From Protopterus annectens (lineage: Eukaryota > Chordata > Ceratodontiformes > Protopteridae), in contig NC_056747.1 of assembly GCF_019279795.1 (NCBI RefSeq), positions 1,007,420,157-1,007,484,156 on the forward strand: a stretch of DNA of 64,000 nucleotides, written 5' to 3'. Position numbers and translations under genes: made by a program. This document shows, in pieces, positions 1-10,985 of this stretch. Each line of letters starts with the position of its first letter. Positions within the stretch are counted from its first letter, which is position 1. The notes under the pieces are model-generated. The model had not been told where the DNA came from, made no database searches, and was given only the letters and a program-made list of their open reading frames with translations.

Positions 1-781
1 GGGGGAAGCTGAGCATAAGACATGTAACTAAGCATTAGTAGGCAATCCTATGTAAATCAATGGTAGGATAGTGAATCACACTGTCACATATCAAATGAGC
101 ACAGTCTGTGTAGTGTAAGAGTTAGATAAGGGGGAGTAACAGAGTAGGAGATAGGTGACATCACAGGGGGGAATGTCAGGAAGAAAGCAAGCTCATTGGA
201 GCAAAGTGGTATGTGAAACATATCAGTCACACAGCAGAAAAAGAGGAGTGTCAACAGATAAGCGTGGGAAAGTCAAGAAATAGAAGGTGTACACTGTGGC
301 CGACACCAAAGTTTCTTGCTGTACATGCATGCACTCGTGTGCATGCTGGGAGGCGCTAGTAATACAGAGTGCACGTGTGTAAGGCAGAGTAAGCATGTAG
401 GAGCCTGTTTAAAGATCTGTAAACCTGTTTTGGCTGGTGTGCACGGGTTTTAACCCGAATAAGCAGATTCTAGTCTGTGTAAGCATGTGTGCACGCATGG
501 TAGCCACTGTGAGCATGTTTTCGCTGGTATGCACGCTGCTCCCCCTGAGGAAACAGAGAGGAAAAGGAAGCAGAAGAAATAGTAGGAAACTAGCAGGGAA
601 TACCTGTAGAGGTAGCAGGTGAAAACAATTAGAAGCAGGCAATTACACAGGCAGAATACAAGCCCAGCCCAGCACTTAAAACACTGCAAACAGCATTGCA
701 GTATGTTTCTCTCAAGAGATACTGCAAGACAGGAGTAAGCTAGTAGAAGTGAAAACTGAAAAAGCTGCACTCAGACCAAAC
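1..781. other. Leader of the Harbinger transposase, no gene recognised
   Basis: I see no convincing coding region here; short open stretches on both strands lack family resemblance. Between about 300 and 540 there are loosely repeated motifs built on GTGTGCA, GCATGTGTGCACG and CGCTGG, followed by a purine-rich tract (550-600). A similar mixture of GCGCTGGTTTGCAC and purine-rich sequence lies at 22720-22860, upstream of the second Harbinger-like locus. This may be subterminal transposon sequence, but I could not define terminal inverted repeats. Confidence 0.4.
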
Positions 782-1744
782 ATGCTAGGGGCTGCCATAG
801 CTGTCATAAGGAGACATAGGAGACTTGCTGAGGGTGGTGACAATGGAAATGCTGCCAGACAACCCACAGTGAGGAGACGGAGAAGAGTGTACAGGCCCAG
901 GGTCACCTACCAGGGGTTACATGAGCTGGAGATAGTGGAGCGCTATAGAGTGGACAGAGACCTCCTGCAGCAAATTGTCGAGCTGTGCAGGCCATGCCTC
1001 ACACACAGAACCAACAGAGGAGAACCCATCCCAGTGGAAACCAAGGTATGTGTTGGCCTAAGAATACTAGCAACAGGTACCTTCCAGAGACCAACTGGTG
1101 ATATGATGGGGATATCACAGGCATCAGCCTCCAGGGTACTGCACCAGTTCCTGGATGCCATGTCAGCACATGTCGGTGATCATGTATATTTCCCCAATGC
1201 CCGTGAGGTATTGGCCAGCAATATGCGTCTCTTCCAGCAAATAGCGGAATACCCTGAGGTAGTGAGTGCAATAGACTGCACGCACATATGCGTCAAAGCA
1301 CCAGCCCGTGAGCGGGGTAGGGCCTACATTAACCGCAAGAGCTTCCCCTCCATCAACTGCCAGGTCATGTGTGATGCCCAGGGCATAATAATGAATGTGT
1401 GTGCTGGCTGACCTGGGAGCTACCATGATTCCCATATCTGGCATTTGACACAGCTGTACCAGACATTTGCCAGTGGGGACATCCCACATGGACACCTAGT
1501 GGGGGATGCAGGTTATGCACTGGAGCCGTGGCTGATGACACCCATCAGAAACGCACACACACCTGAACAGGAACGCCATAATGAGGCACACGCACAAACA
1601 CGTAATGTAATAGAGCGTGTGTTTGGGCTGCTCAAGTCACGGTTCCGGTGCCTGGACACATCTGGTGGAGCCTTGCAGTACTCACCAACTACATGTACCC
1701 AAATTGTCATGGTATGTGCTATGCTACATAATATGATCCTGTGA
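782..1744 (+). pseudogene. Harbinger (PIF/HARBI1-like) DDE transposase, one nonsense codon
   Basis: This is the transposase of a PIF/Harbinger DNA transposon, which cuts and rejoins DNA at the element ends in the nucleus, normally with a Myb-like partner protein. I start it at the first ATG (782), just before an arginine-rich segment (RRRRRVYRPR). The frame stays open to 1744 (about 320 codons, close to the ~350 of HARBI1) except for TGA at 1409-1411 (codon 210). That codon sits where the family has Trp, directly before PGSYHDS, so TGG to TGA is the simplest reading. The acidic triad is visible: D165 in SAIDCTH, D242 in LVGDAGYAL and E278 in NVIERVFGLLKSRF, with 35 residues between the last two (DD35E). 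The C-terminus CAMLHNMIL matches the family's usual ending. It cannot make full-length protein without readthrough. A possible partner is the Myb-like gene at 14295-16027, but the two are separated by several LINEs. Confidence 0.93.
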
Positions 1745-2110
1745 AAATAGCTGCAGCAGGACCAGCATAGGGCCGGGCCAAACAGCCCCCCCACCATTGC
1801 CAAGGCCATCACAGGCAGAGTGTGACTCAGAGGAGGAACAACGTGAGCCTGCCCCAGTAGGCAGAAGGAGGCGTGCCCAGTATGCCCTGGCCTTGGCAAA
1901 GAGGCAACGCATAGCACATACACTGGCTCAGTAGGAACCCTGGGAATGATACCCCTCTCTGACTCACTCATATAGTAACAGGGATGCCTAACATGACATA
2001 ACCTGCTCTCAAACATGTACAAGGAGTGTAGTATGTGCATCCAACAGAGGCAGCCCTGCAGCACCACCTGAGGCATGATTGCCATGTGTTAAGCAATGTA
2101 ACACCATCTA
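1745..2110. other. 3' flank of the transposase, no gene recognised
   Basis: TG/CA-rich sequence directly after the transposase stop codon. It translates only in short pieces. No terminal inverted repeat or polyadenylation signal could be assigned with confidence. It ends where CR1-like homology begins. Confidence 0.4.
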
Positions 2111-3611
2111 GTATATGTAAACATGAAGACCCAACCTAACATCTCACCCTCACCAAGCATGATGCCACACTATGAAGACAACAAGATCAAGTACAATAAT
2201 TGACTGAGGTATTGCTGTTAGCAAGGGGGAACACATGGCTGACAGCCTGGGCTGACATGCCGAGCAAGACATGATGCCCCACCTGCTAGGGATGGCATGC
2301 ACCCAGCACACCTGGCTGTGTAGATACTGGCAAAGGCTGCTGTTACCCCCACTGTGCCTGGAATAGGTAAGTCTGGAAACACAAATCCACCAACATAGGT
2401 AGCACAAGGGATAATAACCTGGACGTAATGCTACCCAATGCCAGAAGTCTAACCTGCAAGGTGCATGCAGACCAAACCCACCACAGCATGGAGAATGGTA
2501 ATATGTGTTCTGTAACAGAAACCTGGGCAAGGCCCAGAAGAGCACCCTAATACTACCAGGTTATCCCTCATACCATGCTCTACAGCTCCAAAACATGGAA
2601 CACACGACAATAGGAGTGTGGCTACCAGTAATTATCAAGAATAACCACATCCCCAGGTTGGTACCACAGCAAGAAGCAGCATGGACTTTCCACAGGCGAG
2701 TAACACTGTCTCAAACTGTGTACCTGTTTGAAGCCTGCTACAGACCCCACACACAAACCCAGGTACCCCAGCCAGCCTTCCTGAAGACACTTCAGCGTAT
2801 GAATGTCCCAACAAATACCAAACAAGGCACACACAAAATATGACATAGGTGGCAATCCATTATGTATGGAAGAAGTAGTCATGGACCTAGGGACACAAGT
2901 GGATGGTAACCTGTCATGTGACACACACATTGCCAAGGTGGCCAGGAAGACCTGCTATATTGTCAACCTTAATATGAAAGGATGCACATGTAGAGCTACA
3001 GAGGTCACTGTGCCCCCATACCCTTCCCTTATCAGGCCCATACGTGACAACTATGCCCCAGTTCGCATGTACCTTACCTTGCACATGCAGCAGTCAGAAA
3101 GACCCCAAAAGTACCCCACCAACAGGATAAGGGATCCAAACACTGGACATCTGCAGCCTGGCTGAAGAAACCACAGCCCAATTCAGAAGCATACTGCACA
3201 GTCAGAGGTGATGTATGCCTGATGTACAAGGCCATGCCCAATCCAGAATGAATGGACATGCTCCGCTGCAGAAACCCCAAATCCAGCAGACACACCACAG
3301 TGAGATATCTGAACCTCTACACATAGATTAATAGGATGTGCTGTAGGGACAGATCCATAACCCAGAGGCTCAGGACACTCTGGAACAGAATCCCAGTCCA
3401 TGATAGGCTGAGCTCCACACACAAACTCAACAAGAGAAATCCGTTGAAGTGCATGGGTACACTGGGGGCCATCCCTGTGTCACATCTAGGAAAGTAAACC
3501 CTACGTGGCCATAATATGCACATTGCAAGGGGTGTTGAGACCCACACACAGTCTGTCCATGCTCAAACAAGGCCAGGGCAGATAGCCTAGTATGAAACTA
3601 TGAACCTATGA
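2111..3611 (+). mobile_element. CR1-like LINE copy A, internally deleted
   Basis: Degenerate non-LTR retrotransposon, recognised by comparison with the better copy at 7291-10580. It begins with the end of ORF1 (esterase-like region, near 2111-2370). The apurinic-type endonuclease region follows at about 2400-2810 (ETWARPRRAP-like, then CYRPHTQTQ). Around 2825 the sequence jumps to the C-terminal part of the RT (VMDLGTQVDGNLSCDTHIAKV, about 2870-3540), so the rest of the endonuclease, the linker and the RT catalytic core are missing. The 3' end carries the family's octamer-like repeats (ATGAAACTATGAACCTATGA) near 3592-3611. Many stops and frameshifts make it a fossil. The next LINE starts immediately after it. 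Confidence 0.82.
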
Positions 3612-5480
3612 TGATACAAATTGTGCAGGACACAAAGGATTATTACACAGCTGTCCTACCTGATGGTAGGAACCATGGTGGTAATCCACAGATATGCTCT
3701 GCAGCACTCTAATATCACAAACAATACACCAAACCCACACACATTGCCAACATCCTACCTAACAGATTCTTTGCAAACTCCCCGCCAGCACCTAACTGCC
3801 AAATATCTATCCCAGGAGAGTGCTGGCCCCCCGACATTGTAGATGCTGAGGTAACAGCCAGCATCCACAAAGCACAGCACACAGCATCAATGGTACCAGA
3901 TGGTGTCCTGGGTTGTGTCCAACAAGTACTGTAAGAAGAATGGAACAGCAAATAGCATTACTGTGCACTATCAGTCCTACCACAGGATATGTACCCAAAG
4001 AGCAGTGTACAGCAACAGTGGTCCCACACCACAAAGGGGGTGCCTGAATGGATACTGCAAACTATCACCCCTCAACCCCGAATATCTAGGTTGGCAAAGT
4101 AATGGAGAGGATGATCATGGATCCCATAAATAATGAGATTAGGTACCTACAGACATTGGACCCTACCCAGTGTGGCTGTCATAGGGCAGATCCTGACCCG
4201 TACATGTCTGACTCATGTGAAACATGCACCAAGCCCAGTGATGTGGGGAATGTCGATCACACAGCCTATCTGGACCTTGCTAAACCCTTCCATACAATAC
4301 CCTAGTTGGCAGTACAAATAAGCTCACCAGCCTAGCTATAAACCCCTATGCAAGTAGATGGGTTGCAAACCAGATCAAGGACAGAACTGACCTGGCAGAC
4401 ATGCTGTAGCCATGGCAGACTGCAAACCAGGTACAACTGGCATCCCACAAGGCATAGTCCTGGGATCCCTCTTGTATGCTATATATGTCACATAGGTACA
4501 GGCCAACATGGAAGGACTCTGTCTGAACAGGTTTGCAGAGGACGACAAACTGGCCACCATATCGGACCCTCCAGCTGACACAAGGAACCTACAAAAGGCA
4601 CACATAGAAACACACAAGTGGTGCCACAGCCATGTCAACAAGCTAAATGCAGAATAGGGTATAGTCAACCCCTGTGGAAGCACAGTACATGGCCAGAAAT
4701 TACCACATATGTGTTAACACAGTAAGTACATCAGGAGCAATAAGAGACCTGGGGACACAAGGTGATAGATATCCTGCATGTGACAACCATGTGTCTGTAG
4801 TGGTTACAGAAACATACCATATACCCACCTAATCATGAAGGTAAGCACAGCTTGGTTAGGGTAGGTCAATGTGCCTCTCCAGTCATCCATCAGCAGCCTC
4901 ACAATTATGTACAATGGCCCTTCAGGGATGTACCATAGCAGGCACCTGCAGCAACTGGAATGATGACACAAATACCCCACCAGGAGGATCGCAGAGCTAT
5001 AACAGATGCCATGTGTCACCTGAGTAAAGTAACTGCAGCTCCACACAGTGCCATACTACCTGGCTGGAGGTGAACTGTGCCTGATGTATAGAGCCATGAC
5101 CAACCTGGTATCAATGGACATTTGGCACCATGTAAACACTGAATGCTGGTGACCTAAGCAGCTGTCAGGCCTGAACCTCAGCACAGACATAAACAGGACA
5201 TGCTGTACTGATTGGTACACAACCCAGAAACTCACTCCACTCATGACTAAACTCCCACTACAGGATATCCAGGGAGTCCCTCAGTGACTGTCATCCAGAG
5301 AAATCACGATGACTGGATGGGAGATGGCAGGTGCACCCTGGATATCACCTGTATGTCATGGGTAGACAGAGGCACAGCACACTAACCATGACATATGTCA
5401 TGGCAAACACCAGTAAATATGTGTTGAAGGACAAACACTCTCTGACTAGCATTACAAATGGACTATGGCACATGGCCATT
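3612..5480 (+). mobile_element. CR1-like LINE copy B, 5'-truncated, degenerate
   Basis: It starts abruptly at the position equivalent to about 8690 of copy C (GCAGGACACAAAGGATTATT against GCACAGGACACTAAGGATAA). It then follows that copy through the RT: the finger region near 4020-4130, TAYLDLAKPFHTIP near 4260-4300 (the motif A region, with the AFDTIP block altered), and the DLGTQ region near 4750. The C-terminal region ends at DWMGDGRCTLDIT near 5310-5350. 3' non-coding sequence resembling copy C (TGACTAGCATTACAAATGG) runs to about 5480. The frame is broken throughout. Copy B lies head to tail behind copy A and starts right at that copy's 3' repeats. Confidence 0.8.
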
Positions 5481-6476
5481 GTTTGTCACTGTCCACACAA
5501 GTTGTGGAATAAATTAACAATGTCAGACAATCATATACTAAGCTGTCCATATCTGAACAAAAGGCAACATGGTCATATCTGCACAACTGGCCCTCAACCA
5601 GTCTGGTGTGCTCACTATAAACATTACAAGCAGTGATAGGACTGAAACCGATTATACTGTCCACCACAGTGAAAGTTCTGCACCAGTACACTATACAACA
5701 ATACAACTGTTTGGTCAGCAGGAAAGGATGATGACAACTGTATGCAAACTATCCCATGGTGACCCTGCAGGCACAGCATAATGCCTGTTAGGTTCAGACA
5801 CAGAGCAGTTGGGCAGTAAGAACACAACCTGATGTCCAACACTCAACTGTACATGTGATATATAGATGGCGTCCACACACAAACAGAAATGTGGTGGTCC
5901 ACAGATCCAAACATAAGGAAAGGTCACTCTGGGCATGCTCGCACACTTAGATAAATGAGATGTGGCAGTCAAGAAGCCATACAAACTGTGAAATGGGCAT
6001 GCTCACACACTTGGGCCATGTCACAGTTCAGCAGTTGCACACACATATCTGGCATTTCTATGTGTTAACACAGGAACCTCCCACAATACAGACATCGGCC
6101 CAGTGCACATAGTGAAGTTACAACAGAGACATAAGTAAAGTACTGGATCCCACTCATATGCAAACATCTCCCACAGTACACACGTTGTTTATAGAGACAG
6201 GGAAGGCTATGGCAATAAAGACCCACAAACAGTATATGAGCAACAGATACGTGCATCTGACTGGTAAACATATGGCTGTATAGTGCAATACCTGACTGTT
6301 GTCCCTAGGGAATACAGAAGGCTATCCACAGTGTATTTGGCGTCTGCCTCCACAGTACAGTAGGCCACTGTGCCTGTGCAAAGTTAATGCATAGTTATGC
6401 TCTCCCCCTTACTGATGGATAGTAACAGATGTACATACCTCTTCATCCATAATGATGTCAACACACTATACATATG
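5481..6476. other. No gene recognised
   Basis: About 1 kb of CA/TG-rich, CpG-poor sequence. Short open stretches on both strands lack motifs. It may be old, mutated transposon DNA. I see no structural RNA, strong palindrome or tandem repeat. Confidence 0.4.
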
Positions 6477-7290
6477 TCAGGAGAAGAAATTATACCCAGT
6501 AATGTGAATAGCGTGCTCCGCTACTGCGTCTCTAACAAGTGTCATAGTTAGGTAGGGGTTTGACCTGCAAGTACCCAGTGTGTGTGTGACTGTGTATGGG
6601 GGAGTAGTGTGTGCAATTCCATGTGTATGAGAAATGTCCCTTTTGGCAATTTTACTACACAAAACATGCTGCATATTCCACTGTCTAAACACTGATGATG
6701 TCAGCACCCTATAAGTACAGCAGGAGAAAACAATCTCCCCAGTAATACAAATAGCATGCCTTGCTAATGTGTCTCTCACTAGTATCATAGCATAGTTAGG
6801 TAGGGGTTTGAATCTTGCAAGTGCCCATTGTATGTGTGACGATGTATGGGAGAGTAGTGTGTGCAATTCCATGTGTATGAGAAATGTCCCTTTTGGCAAC
6901 TATTACTACACAAAACATGCTGCATATTCCACTGTCTAAACACTGATGATGTCAGTACCCTATAAGTACAGCAGGAGAAAGCAATCCCCCCAGTAATGCA
7001 AATAGCGCACTCTGCTAATGCATCTGTCACTGGTGTCATAACATAGGTAGGGGTTTGAATCCTACAAGTGACTATGTATGGGGGAGTAGTGTGTGCAATT
7101 CCATGTGTATGAGAAATGTCCCTTCTGGCAACTATTACTACACAAAACATGCTGCATATTCCACTGTCTAAACACTGATGATGTCAGCACCCTATAAGTA
7201 CAGCAGGAGAAAACAATCCCCCCAGTAATGCAAATAGCATGCTCTGCTAATGCGTCTCTCACTAGTATCATAGCATAGTTAGGTAGGGGT
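6477..7290 (+). repeat. Tandem array of ~230-250-bp tRNA-like units
   Basis: The block AACATGCTGCATATTCCACT recurs near 6662, 6913 and 7147, and once more at 10582 beyond the inserted LINE. Each unit also contains CAGCAGGAGAAA, then AATAGCGCACTCTGCTAATG, then GTAGGGGTTTGAATCCTRC. The last two resemble the A-box/D-arm region and the B box (GGTTTGAATCC) of a tRNA gene, spaced by about 55-60 bp with an insertion between them. So each unit looks like a tRNA-related SINE-type sequence arranged head to tail. The units differ by scattered substitutions and small deletions. Pol III activity is not shown. Confidence 0.75.
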
Positions 7291-7311
7291 TATAGGTAGG
7301 TTAAAGACTAC

Positions 7312-7635
7312 ATGAAAAGAGACATAAAGGAGCTCTCTGAGCATATAGCCCAGGCCGGTATGACCCTGACCTTGAGTAGCATCTTATCCTCACCAAGAAT
7401 GATGCCACAATATGAAGACAAGATGATCAATTTCAACAATTGGCTTAAGTACTGGTGTCATTCAAAGGGGATCCAATGCCTGTCAGCTTGGGATGATATG
7501 CTCGACAAGCCACGATGCTTCGCTAGGGATGGCTTGCACCTGTCACCCCTGGGCTTTCGGATATTGGCAAAGGCTCTTGCTACCCCCATAGTGCCTTTTT
7601 TAGGCAAGGTTCAAAAGACAAACCCACCTCCATAG
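7312..7635 (+). pseudogene. CR1-like ORF1, C-terminal end of SGNH esterase-like domain
   Basis: An open segment of 107 codons whose middle reads WDDMLDKPRCFARDGLHLSP followed by LGFRILAKAL. DGLHLSPLG matches the last conserved block (Asp-x-x-His) of SGNH/GDSL hydrolases. Such an esterase-like domain is known in ORF1 proteins of CR1-type LINEs. The upstream part of ORF1, including the nucleophile block, is absent because the copy is truncated. The same segment is found in copy A (near 2200-2340) and on the minus strand in copy D (about 11610-11800). It overlaps the ORF2 start region only loosely. Confidence 0.72.
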
Positions 7636-7658
7636 CTATCACAAGGGATAAGAAACCA

Positions 7659-8860
7659 AGAGTAATACTACTCAATGCCAGAAGTCTAAGCCTCAAGATG
7701 CACACACTCGAAACTCTCCTTAGCATGGAGAACATCGATATCTGTGCAGTAACAGAAACCTGGTTCAGGGCTCCCGAGAGCACCCCAGCACTACCAGGTT
7801 ATACCTCATACCATGCTTTTCGGCCCCAAAACTTGGACCGAACCACAAAAGGAGGAGGAGTATCGATATTCATCAAAGATACGCACACCTCCAGGTTGGT
7901 GGCAAAGCACGAAGCATCAGAGACTATCCATGTGCAACTAACAGTGGGTAAAACTGCCTTCTAGTTTATAGCCTGCTACAGACCACCCTCCCAAACCCAG
8001 GAACCCCACTCGGCCTTCCTGAGAACACTGGAAAATATGAAGGTCTCTCCAAACACCATTATATTGGGCGACTTCAACTACCCAAACATAGACTGGGAGC
8101 ATTACTCTAGCTCCAACACCCTAGCCCAAAGGTTCCTAGAATTTATAAACTCAAATGCTATGGAACAACTTGTTACCACTCCCACAAGAGGGGAAAACAT
8201 ATTGGACCTGATCATCACCAACATGGGGACTCTATGCTCCAGGCCAGAAGTGTATCCTTCACTGGTAAGATCAGACCATAAACTAATCTCACTGGATATT
8301 CACATCCCGACCCCACACCCTGCCCAGAAAACCACAGTGAAAAACTTCTCTAAAGCAAATTTCACACTCCTCAAAACCAAGGTGGAATCCTTCAAAGCCC
8401 TCGGGCCTGTGGAAAATATGGCCCAGACCGCAGAATCCTTTATAAACGCATTCTATGAACACCTTCAGGAATTCATGGATCATGCGATCCCAAATAAAAC
8501 CAAGACCCAATCCCCCAATGGCAGACATCCTGTCTGGTAGACCCCAGCCATAAACAAACTATACAATAGAAGAAGGAAGCTACTAAATGATAGAGCAAAA
8601 TCCCAAAAAGGGAAGGCATCACTGATCAGTATTAGCAAAAAACTACGGGCACTCATAAAATTGTCTAAGGCCAGCTTCGAGAGAAAAATTGCACAGGACA
8701 CTAAGGATAATCACAAGGCTTTCTTTAGTTATGTTAGGAACCTGGGTGGTAATTCCCAGATATGCTCAGAATTAGTCCAAAATGACAGAAAATACACTGA
8801 ACCCACAGACATTGCCAACATCCTAGCTGACAGGTTCAGCGCAAACCCCCCCCCCTCCCC
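7659..8860 (+). pseudogene. CR1-like ORF2: AP-type endonuclease and linker
   Basis: Apurinic/apyrimidinic-type endonuclease that would nick target DNA to prime reverse transcription. Visible blocks in order: LLNARSLSLKMHTLETLL near the start, then ICAVTETWF with the catalytic-type Glu, GGGVSIFIKDTHTSR, IACYRPPSQT, ILGDFNYPNIDWE (the GDFN block), ILDLIITNMGTL, and SLVRSDHKLISLDI with the SDH catalytic block. There is an in-frame TAG near 7963 before FIACYRPP, and another near 8539 where TGG of PVWWTP has become TAG. The linker (NRRRKLL to ADRFSAN) runs to a C-rich run at 8848-8860 where the frame shifts. The key residues remain, but the gene is inactive. Confidence 0.88.
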
Positions 8861-9062
8861 ACCAAAAGGCAAATATCTATCCCAGCAGAGTGCTGCCCCC
8901 CTGACATCTCAGATGCTCTGGTAAGAGCTGCCCTCTCCAAAGCAAAAAACACAGCATCAATGGGACCAGGCAGTGTCCCGGGCTGCATCCTACATGAACT
9001 CCAAGAAGAGCTAAAACACAAACATAAAACTACTGTTCAGTCTCAGCCTTACTACAGGATAT

Positions 9063-10461
9063 GTGCCCAAAGAATGGCGTACAGCAACAGTGGTCCCTCT
9101 CCATAAAGGTGGTGCCTCAATGGATCCTGGAAACTATCGCCCCATAAGCCTGACTAGCTTGGCCTGCAAACCTATGGAAAGGATCATCATGAACCTCATA
9201 AATAAAGATATTGGGGACCTACAGACACTGGATCCTACCCAGTTCGGCTTTGTTAAGAGCAGATCCTGCCTCTTAAACCTTGTTGATTTCTTTGAAACAG
9301 TCACCAAGGCCATTGACGAGGGGAAGGTGGTCCACACAGCCTACCTGGACCTCGCAAAAGCATTCGATACAATACCCAACTCGGGCATTATAGATAAGCT
9401 CACCAGCTTAAATATAAACCCCTATGTCACTAGATGGATTGCAAACTGGCTCAAGGACAGAACCCACATGGTTAGAATTGCTGGAGTCATGTCAGACTCC
9501 AAACCAGTTACAAGTGGTGTCCCACAAGACTCAGTCCTGGGACCTCTCTTGTTCGGTATATATTTCTCGGAGGTACAGGCCAACACGGAAGGACTGTGGC
9601 TGACCAAGTTCGCAGATGACTGCAAACTGGGCGCCATAATCGACTCTCCAGTCAACAACAAGCATCCTCCAAATGGGCCTCATAGAAACAGACAACTGGT
9701 GCCAGAGCAATGGCCTCAAGCTAAATGCCAAAAAGTGTATAGTCATCCCCTTTAGCAAAAACAAAGTGCCCACAAATTGCCACATAGGTGGTAATTCATT
9801 AAGTACAGAAGAAGTAATTAGGGACCTGGGGACCCAAGTTGATAGCAATCTCTCATTTGACAACCACGTGGCCAAAGTGGTTAGAAAAACATTTTATATA
9901 GCCCACCTAATCATGAAGGGATTCACATCTAGATCAGGGGAGGTCATCGTGCCTCTTTACTCATCCCTCATCAGGCCCATAATTGAGTACAATGCCCCTT
10001 TTGGGATGTACCTTACCAGACACCTGCAGCAACTGGAAAGACCCCAAAAGTACCTCACCAAGAGGATCAAAGGGCTCAAACAGATGCCATATGCTGCCCA
10101 GTTAAAGAAACTCCAGCTCTACTCAGTGGCATACCACCTGTTTAGAGGCGATCTGTGCCTGACGTATAAAGCCATGTCCAACCCAGAATTAATGGACATG
10201 CTGCACCTCAGAAAATCCATATCCCATCAAGCTACGCGCTCGAGAGACTTGAACCTCAGCACTGAAATAAATAGGACATGCTGGAGGGACAGATTCATAA
10301 CCCAGGGGCTCCCTTCACTCTGGAATAAAACCCCAGTCCAGGTTAGGCAGAGTCCCTCATTGACTCTCTTCAAGAGGAATCTTGATGAGTGGATGGGAGA
10401 TCATAGGTTTACCCCAGGTATCACTTCTGTGTCACTGTTAGACAGAGGCACAGTATACTAA
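9063..10461 (+). pseudogene. CR1-like ORF2: reverse transcriptase
   Basis: RT of the same LINE, joined upstream to the endonuclease through the linker at 8861-9062. Blocks in order: PKEWRTATVVPLHKGG, DPGNYRPISLTSL, LDPTQFGFVKSRSCL, TAYLDLAKAFDTIPN (motif A, Asp present), VTSGVPQDSVLGPLLF (motif B, with D where most copies have G), TKFADDCKLGAII (motif C, with FADD for the common YADD). A one-base shift near 9660 moves the frame to 9673-10461, which holds NGLKLNAKKC, DLGTQVDSNLSFDNHV, SSLIRPIIEYNAPFGMYL and the C-terminus SLTLFKRNLDEWMG. Motif C is intact. Apart from the shift this is nearly complete, implying a younger copy than A, B or D. Confidence 0.92.
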
Positions 10462-10580
10462 CCTCGAAAAAGGGCATAGCAAAATAAATTTAAAATGGGT
10501 GGCGAAAGCAAAACACATTCTGGCTAGGCTTATAAATGGCCTAGGGCAGATAGCCTAGTATGAACCTATGAACCTATGAA

Positions 10581-10735
10581 CACATGCTGCATATTCCACT
10601 GTCTAAACACTGATGATGTCAGCACCCTATAAGTACAGCAGGAGAAAACAATCCCCCCAGTAATGCAAATAGCGCACTCTGCTAATGCGACTCTCACAAA
10701 TGATCTAACATAGTTAGGTAGGGGTTTGTATCCTA
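10581..10735 (+). repeat. Right-hand part of the tRNA-like tandem array
   Basis: Continuation of the array that copy C interrupts. It starts with CACATGCTGCATATTCCACT, passes CAGCAGGAGAAAACAATCCC and AATAGCGCACTCTGCTAATG, and ends near GGTAGGGGTTTGTATCCTAC. The B-box-like core has one change (GGTTTGTATCC). Downstream sequence no longer matches the unit. Confidence 0.75.
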
Positions 10736-10985
10736 CAAATGCCATGTGTAATTTTGTCACACAGTTTGTCCATGTGTGTGGGGTGTTGTTCCCAATATTG
10801 CACGGCATACATTATATCAGTAATGTCAATGCACACATGATGTATGTGTGTGCCACCTACACATATGTACCTGTGAACTGCAAGAGTTCCCATGTCCGAA
10901 GCCTGCCTCATGTGAATACATGGAATATGCATCAGACAACTGTATGACTGGGGTGTTCTGTGCATGGGGCTGCAAGTGGTATGTG

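Larger units (their letters stand above)
7291..10580 (+). mobile_element. CR1-like LINE copy C, best-preserved copy, 5'-truncated
   Basis: Non-LTR retrotransposon of the CR1/L2-like group, 3.29 kb. It begins inside ORF1, contains the endonuclease and RT of ORF2, and ends with TGAACCTATGAACCTATGAA. The repeated CCTATGAA octamer is typical of CR1-type 3' ends. It sits inside the tRNA-like array: left flank ends at GGTAGGGGTT (7290), right flank resumes at CACATGCTGC (10581). Relative to a repeat unit, part of the unit is missing between the flanks, so insertion came with target loss or the array rearranged later. The coding parts, listed separately, carry two in-frame stops, a shift at a C run near 8845-8860 and a shift near 9660. 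Confidence 0.92.
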
